This document shows positions 21,637 to 24,888 of a DNA stretch of 24,888 nt, one piece after another. Position 1 is the first letter of the stretch. Each line of letters opens with the position of its first letter. A model generated the notes under the pieces. It had not been told where the DNA came from. It made no database searches and worked only from the letters and a program-made list of their open reading frames with translations. This stretch comes from JBFELU01 sp041551965 (GTDB taxonomy: Bacteria > Actinomycetota > Acidimicrobiia > Spongiisociales > UBA11373), in the NCBI GenBank assembly GCA_041551965.1, contig JBFELU010000036.1:1-24888 (forward strand), written 5' to 3'. A program made the translations under genes and the position numbers.

Positions 21637-22328
21637 CGAGGGTCCTGATCGTCGAGGACCATCGCATCGTCGCCGAGGGTTTGACCCTCGGTCTGGAATC
21701 CGAGGGGTACGACGTCAGATTCTCCGACGGCTCACCGGCGGCGATGGCCGCCGCATGCGAGGAGTTCGATCCTGAGATCGTTCTGCTCGATCTGAATCTG
21801 GGCGATCACGGGTCGGGGGTCGACCTCATCCCGGCCCTCGTGGCAGGAGGCCGCACCGTGATCGTCCTCACCGGTATCGCCGCCGAGGACACGCTCGCCG
21901 AGGCATACGCGGCCGGCGCCCATGCCGTGATCGACAAGACCGTCCCGTTTCCCCAACTCGTGGACGAAATGGCTGCCGTGCACAAGGGGGAATCGGTCTT
22001 CGCTGAGCAGCGTCGTCACGAGGTCGTGCGCGCGTATCGGCTCTCGATGGAGGAGCGAGCCCGGCGGTTGGAACCCTTCTCCCGGCTGACACCGCGCGAG
22101 GAAGAGGTGCTCACCATGCTGGTCGAGGGCTTCCGGGCAACCGATATCGCGGAGGCCTTCTATGTATCGCTCTCCACCGTGCGGTCTCACATCAAGTCGA
22201 TTCTGGCCAAGCTCGGGGTCGGCTCTCAACTCGCCGTCGTCTCGATGGCCCTGAAATCGGGCTGGGTGGAGCGGAGGCGGGAACCCTCGTCCCGGGGTGA
22301 TGGGCTGCCGGGTACCGAAGCGCCGTAG
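21633..22328 (+). CDS. NarL/FixJ-family response regulator
   Basis: The 231-residue protein has an N-terminal receiver domain with acidic pocket E8/D9, phosphoacceptor D53 (VLLDLNL), T80 and K102, and a C-terminal LuxR-type helix-turn-helix (about 150-208: RLTPREEEVLTMLVEG, TDIAEAFYVSLSTVRSHIKS). It is therefore a DNA-binding output partner for the histidine kinase whose stop overlaps its ATG (ATGA). The target genes are unknown; the adjacent accessory genes or the tad locus are possible but untested. The C-terminal 20 residues are Gly/Pro/Arg-rich and probably disordered. Confidence 0.93.
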   Translation: MTRVLIVEDHRIVAEGLTLGLESEGYDVRFSDGSPAAMAAACEEFDPEIVLLDLNLGDHGSGVDLIPALVAGGRTVIVLTGIAAEDTLAEAYAAGAHAVIDKTVPFPQLVDEMAAVHKGESVFAEQRRHEVVRAYRLSMEERARRLEPFSRLTPREEEVLTMLVEGFRATDIAEAFYVSLSTVRSHIKSILAKLGVGSQLAVVSMALKSGWVERRREPSSRGDGLPGTEAP

Positions 22329-22336
22329 ATCGACCC

Positions 22337-22342
22337 TACGCT
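22337..22342 (+). promoter_or_regulatory. -10-like element for leaderless start of truA
   Basis: TACGCT ends 6 nt before the GTG at 22349, with only ggcggg between. This suggests that truA is transcribed from its own promoter here, after separation from rplQ. Confidence 0.5.
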
Positions 22343-22348
22343 GGCGGG

Positions 22349-23080
22349 GTGCCCACCTATCGGATCACAATCGCCTACGACGGCTCCGGCTTCTCCGGAT
22401 ATGCCGACAACCCGGGCGTCAGAACGGTTCAGGGTGAACTGGAGGCTGTTCTCGCCCGTGTGGTCGGGCGTGAGGTCCCCACCGTCGTGGCCGGGCGGAC
22501 GGACGCCGGGGTCCACGCCAGGGGCAACGTGGTGTCGTTCGAGACGACCGATCCGATCGACACGGAACGGCTGCGACGCTCCATCACCAGGATGCTCGGC
22601 CCCGAAGTCGTGGCCCGAGCGGTGGCCGAGGCGCTGGACGGCTTCTCCGCCCGGTTCTCGGCGATCCGACGTCGCTACTGCTACCGGATCGACAACGGCC
22701 CGGTGCCCGACCCCGAAACCCGTCACTTCGCATGGCACGTGCCCCATCAACTCGACGTCGGCGCCATGAATGAGGCGGCGGCGGCCATGGTGGGAGAGCA
22801 CGACTTTGCCTCGCTGTGCCGGGCGGTACCCGGCAAGAGCACCGTGCGGCGGGTCCTCGATGCGTCGTGGGCCCGTGAAGCCGCCCTGGTCGTGTTCGAC
22901 GTCACCGGGACGGCGTTCTGTCACCAGATGGTCCGCTCCATGGTGGCGCTGTGCGTCGGGGTGGGCCGGGGCCGGGTGGCTGCAGAAGCGGTTCCGGAGA
23001 TCTTGGAGGCAAGGGATCGCAACGCGGCCCAAGGAGCCGCGCCTCCCCACGGGTTGACCCTGTGGGAAGTGGAGTACTGA
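22349..23080 (+). CDS. truA: tRNA pseudouridine(38-40) synthase
   Basis: TruA isomerises uridines 38-40 in the tRNA anticodon arm. The 243-residue protein has the N-terminal strand YRITIAYDGSGFSGY, the catalytic motif AGRTDAGVHARGNVV with aspartate D52, the substrate-loop segment FSARFSAIRRRYCYRI, and the conserved VFDVTGTAFCHQMVRSMV near the C-terminus. The start is GTG at 22349. In many actinobacteria truA directly follows rplQ; here seven genes lie between them. Its stop is only 3 nt from the stop of the convergent tadC gene. Confidence 0.95.
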   Translation: MPTYRITIAYDGSGFSGYADNPGVRTVQGELEAVLARVVGREVPTVVAGRTDAGVHARGNVVSFETTDPIDTERLRRSITRMLGPEVVARAVAEALDGFSARFSAIRRRYCYRIDNGPVPDPETRHFAWHVPHQLDVGAMNEAAAAMVGEHDFASLCRAVPGKSTVRRVLDASWAREAALVVFDVTGTAFCHQMVRSMVALCVGVGRGRVAAEAVPEILEARDRNAAQGAAPPHGLTLWEVEY

Positions 23081-23083
23081 TCG

Positions 23084-23977
23084 TCAGAGCCGCTCGAGGA
23101 TCATCATCACCGCCGGAGCGAGCATCACGACGAAGAGGGCGGGGAAGATGCACACCGCCAGGGGGAACACCAGTTTGACGGGCAGCTTCACCGCCCTCTC
23201 CTCGGCTTCCTGGCGCCGCTTGACCCGCAACTCCTTGGATTGAATGCGGAGCACGTCGGCGATCGGGATGCCGTACTCCTCGGCCTGTCGGACCGCGAAC
23301 ACGAAGTGGCGCAGCGGAGGCACGTCTGTGCGATCGACCAGGTTGCGGAGTGCCTTCTCCCGGGGCACTCCGAGGCGCATTTCACTGAGGAGATAGGAGA
23401 GTTCTTCGGCCAGCGGTCCCGTGCCGGTGTCGGCCACGTAGGCCAGGGCGGCATCGAAGCCGAGGCCCGCTTCGACGCTGATCGTCACCTGGTCGAGCGT
23501 ATCGGGCAGCTCCCGCCCGATCTTCGCTTGGCGCTCCTGGGCCACCGATCTCACCAGCCCGTCCGGGAAGAAGTAGGCAAGCACGGGAAGAAGGATGGCT
23601 ACCGGTCCCACTCGGCCGACGAGGACGAAGATCAAAGGGATGCAGAGAACCGGGAGCAGGAGCTTGGTCGCCAGCAGCCGGTCTGCGGTGAGGATTGAAT
23701 GCGGTCCGGCGAGTCGTGCCCGCCGTTCTATCGATGCCATCCATCCCGCCGGGGTGAGTCGCTTGGCGCGGTCGGCGATCGATCGGAACAGGGGCAGCAC
23801 GGCCCGATCCAGCGCCGGCTCCTGCAGTCTGGAGGCCCTCTGATCGATCGACGATGCCGTGCCGAGCCTTCCCGCCGCACCGCCCCTCGACGACCGCTGC
23901 CGCCCGGCGACACCCCACACGAGGAGCGGTATCGACGAGGCCACCGCGGCTGCCGCCAACACGATGTACAACGGCAC
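23084..23977 (-). CDS. tadC: Type II secretion system F family protein, TadC-like
   Basis: The 297-residue membrane protein has an N-terminal helix (LYIVLAAAAVASSIPLLVWG), two central hydrophobic segments (about 107-140), a cytoplasmic T2SSF domain with GRELPDTLDQVTISVEAGLGF and FVFAVRQAEEYGIPIADVLR, and a final hydrophobic pair (LVFPLAVCIFPALFVVMLAP). This is the TadC arrangement of the inner-membrane platform for tad/Flp pili. The GTG start (23977-23975) has AAAGGAG about 8 nt upstream on its strand (complement of 23986-23992). It lies 19 nt after tadB and converges on truA. Confidence 0.9.
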   Translation of the reverse strand: MPLYIVLAAAAVASSIPLLVWGVAGRQRSSRGGAAGRLGTASSIDQRASRLQEPALDRAVLPLFRSIADRAKRLTPAGWMASIERRARLAGPHSILTADRLLATKLLLPVLCIPLIFVLVGRVGPVAILLPVLAYFFPDGLVRSVAQERQAKIGRELPDTLDQVTISVEAGLGFDAALAYVADTGTGPLAEELSYLLSEMRLGVPREKALRNLVDRTDVPPLRHFVFAVRQAEEYGIPIADVLRIQSKELRVKRRQEAEERAVKLPVKLVFPLAVCIFPALFVVMLAPAVMMILERL

Positions 23978-23996
23978 CGGCGTGACTCCTTTCTCT

Positions 23997-24888
23997 CTAG
24001 AGCACCAAGCGGATGATGCGCCGGATCCACATGATGCCGATGATCATGAGGATCACTGCCAGCACCGACAACACCCGGCCCAACGGTTTATCAACCAAGA
24101 GGCTGATGTAGTCGGGGTTCGTTCCCATCAGCAGCCCCGCCATCGCAAAAGGCAGGGCGATCAGCACGTAGGCGGAGATGCGGCCTTCGGCGCTCAGCGC
24201 CTTGACCTGGCGCCGCAGCTGCTGGCGTTCGCGAATGGTGCTGGAGACCGTGTCGAGCAACTCGGCGAGATCGCCGCCGACTTCCCTCTGGATGGTGATT
24301 GCCTGCACCACCCAGCGGAAATCGTCGCTCCCGACCCGCTCGGCCATGGAGTCGAGGGCGTCGGTGAGCCCGCGGCCGAGCCGGGTCTCGACGACGACGC
24401 GCTCGAACTCCTCCGAGGTGGGGGCTTCCGCTTCCTGGGCCACCGAGTTGGCGGCTTGGGTCAGGCCGTAACCGGCACGGAGATTGCCGGCGATCAACTG
24501 CAGCGTGCCGTCGAGCTGGTCCGCAAAGGCGGTCCGTCTCCGGTCGGTTCGGACGGTGAGGACCATTCTGGGCACGAAGAGAGCGACGATCATCAGGATG
24601 AGGGCGAACAGAGGCCCACTCAGCGCCAATCCGAATCCGCCCGCCGCCACCGCCCCAGACGCCCCGAGCACGATGAACTCGCCGGGCCGCAACGACACAC
24701 CTGCGTTGTCGAGGGCCTGATTGAGGCGCGACTCTCCCCCTCTGCGGCGCAGGACCCAGTCCGCAACCGACTCGGCTCGCATCGCAATGGCCGAACGGGT
24801 CTCTGCTGTGGCAGGCCGGGCGATGCCGGCGAGGGGCTTGCTCCTGCGATCGAACGTGAGGGCCGGTACCAGGATGATCATCAGTGCC
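23997..24888 (-). CDS. tadB: Type II secretion system F family protein, TadB-like (5' end probably outside window)
   Basis: The visible 294-297 residues include a T2SSF domain with FADQLDGTLQLIAGNLRAGYGL and ERVVVETRLGRGLTDALDSMAE, and DDFRWVVQAITIQREVGGDLAELLD, flanked by membrane segments (about residues 70-105 and two near the C-terminus). This is the TadB platform protein that pairs with TadC and the ATPase TadA. An ATG at 24881-24879 is possible, but the frame stays open to the window edge and the first membrane helix would be cut short, so the true start is probably beyond 24888. The TAG stop is at 23999-23997. A tadA gene would be expected further upstream on this strand. Confidence 0.88.
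   Translation of the reverse strand, partial: ALMIILVPALTFDRRSKPLAGIARPATAETRSAIAMRAESVADWVLRRRGGESRLNQALDNAGVSLRPGEFIVLGASGAVAAGGFGLALSGPLFALILMIVALFVPRMVLTVRTDRRRTAFADQLDGTLQLIAGNLRAGYGLTQAANSVAQEAEAPTSEEFERVVVETRLGRGLTDALDSMAERVGSDDFRWVVQAITIQREVGGDLAELLDTVSSTIRERQQLRRQVKALSAEGRISAYVLIALPFAMAGLLMGTNPDYISLLVDKPLGRVLSVLAVILMIIGIMWIRRIIRLVL

Noticed and set aside
15430..22348. A defence system or phage island
   Set aside because: No nuclease, helicase, integrase, toxin-antitoxin or reverse-transcriptase motif was found in any of the seven genes, and composition matches the flanks.

Overview
This window is a chromosomal segment from a GC-rich Actinomycetota bacterium. It is about two thirds G+C by eye, with dense GTG and TTG starts, an F420-type LLM oxidoreductase gene and many overlapping start/stop codons. 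The protein sequences look most like class Acidimicrobiia, but that placement is an impression from motifs and was not tested.

Positions 1-12044 hold the end of tuf and then the S10 and spc ribosomal protein blocks in classical order: rpsJ-rplC-rplD-rplW-rplB-rpsS-rplV-rpsC-rplP-rpmC-rpsQ, then rplN-rplX-rplE-rpsN-rpsH-rplF-rplR-rpsE-rpmD-rplO-secY-adk-map. They read as one continuous co-directional block. Most junctions overlap by 1-8 nt, which points to translational coupling, and the largest gap is the 61 nt before secY. S3 (rpsC) carries an unusual low-complexity C-terminal extension that ends in four perfect 24-nt tandem repeats.

Positions 12045-12588 break the block. There is a 5'-truncated remnant of a fasciclin (FAS1) domain gene, a hairpin with a perfect 15-bp stem that probably ends the spc transcript, and a sigma-70-like promoter with a roughly 105-nt structured leader. 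infA, commonly found just upstream of rpmJ, is not in this interval. The alpha block follows (12589-15429): rpmJ-rpsM-rpsK-rpsD-rpoA-rplQ.

Positions 15472-22328 are accessory genes lying between rplQ and truA, two genes that are often adjacent in actinobacteria. They encode a CLC chloride transporter fused to two CBS and two RCK_C domains, a COG1237-like metallo-beta-lactamase-fold hydrolase, an LLM flavin oxidoreductase, a Nudix hydrolase, a small multi-pass membrane protein, and a histidine kinase/NarL-type response regulator pair. Several of these genes, and truA, have a TANNNT -10-like hexamer 6-10 nt before the start codon and no clear ribosome binding site, as expected for leaderless transcription.

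At the right end, truA (22349-23080) converges on two minus-strand genes, tadC and tadB, from a tad/Flp type IV pilus or secretion locus that continues beyond the window. I saw no rRNA, tRNA, CRISPR array, insertion sequence or phage gene. No clearly new multi-gene system is evident. The best leads are the map-rpmJ junction, the S3 tail, the regulatory-domain CLC protein and the leaderless start pattern.
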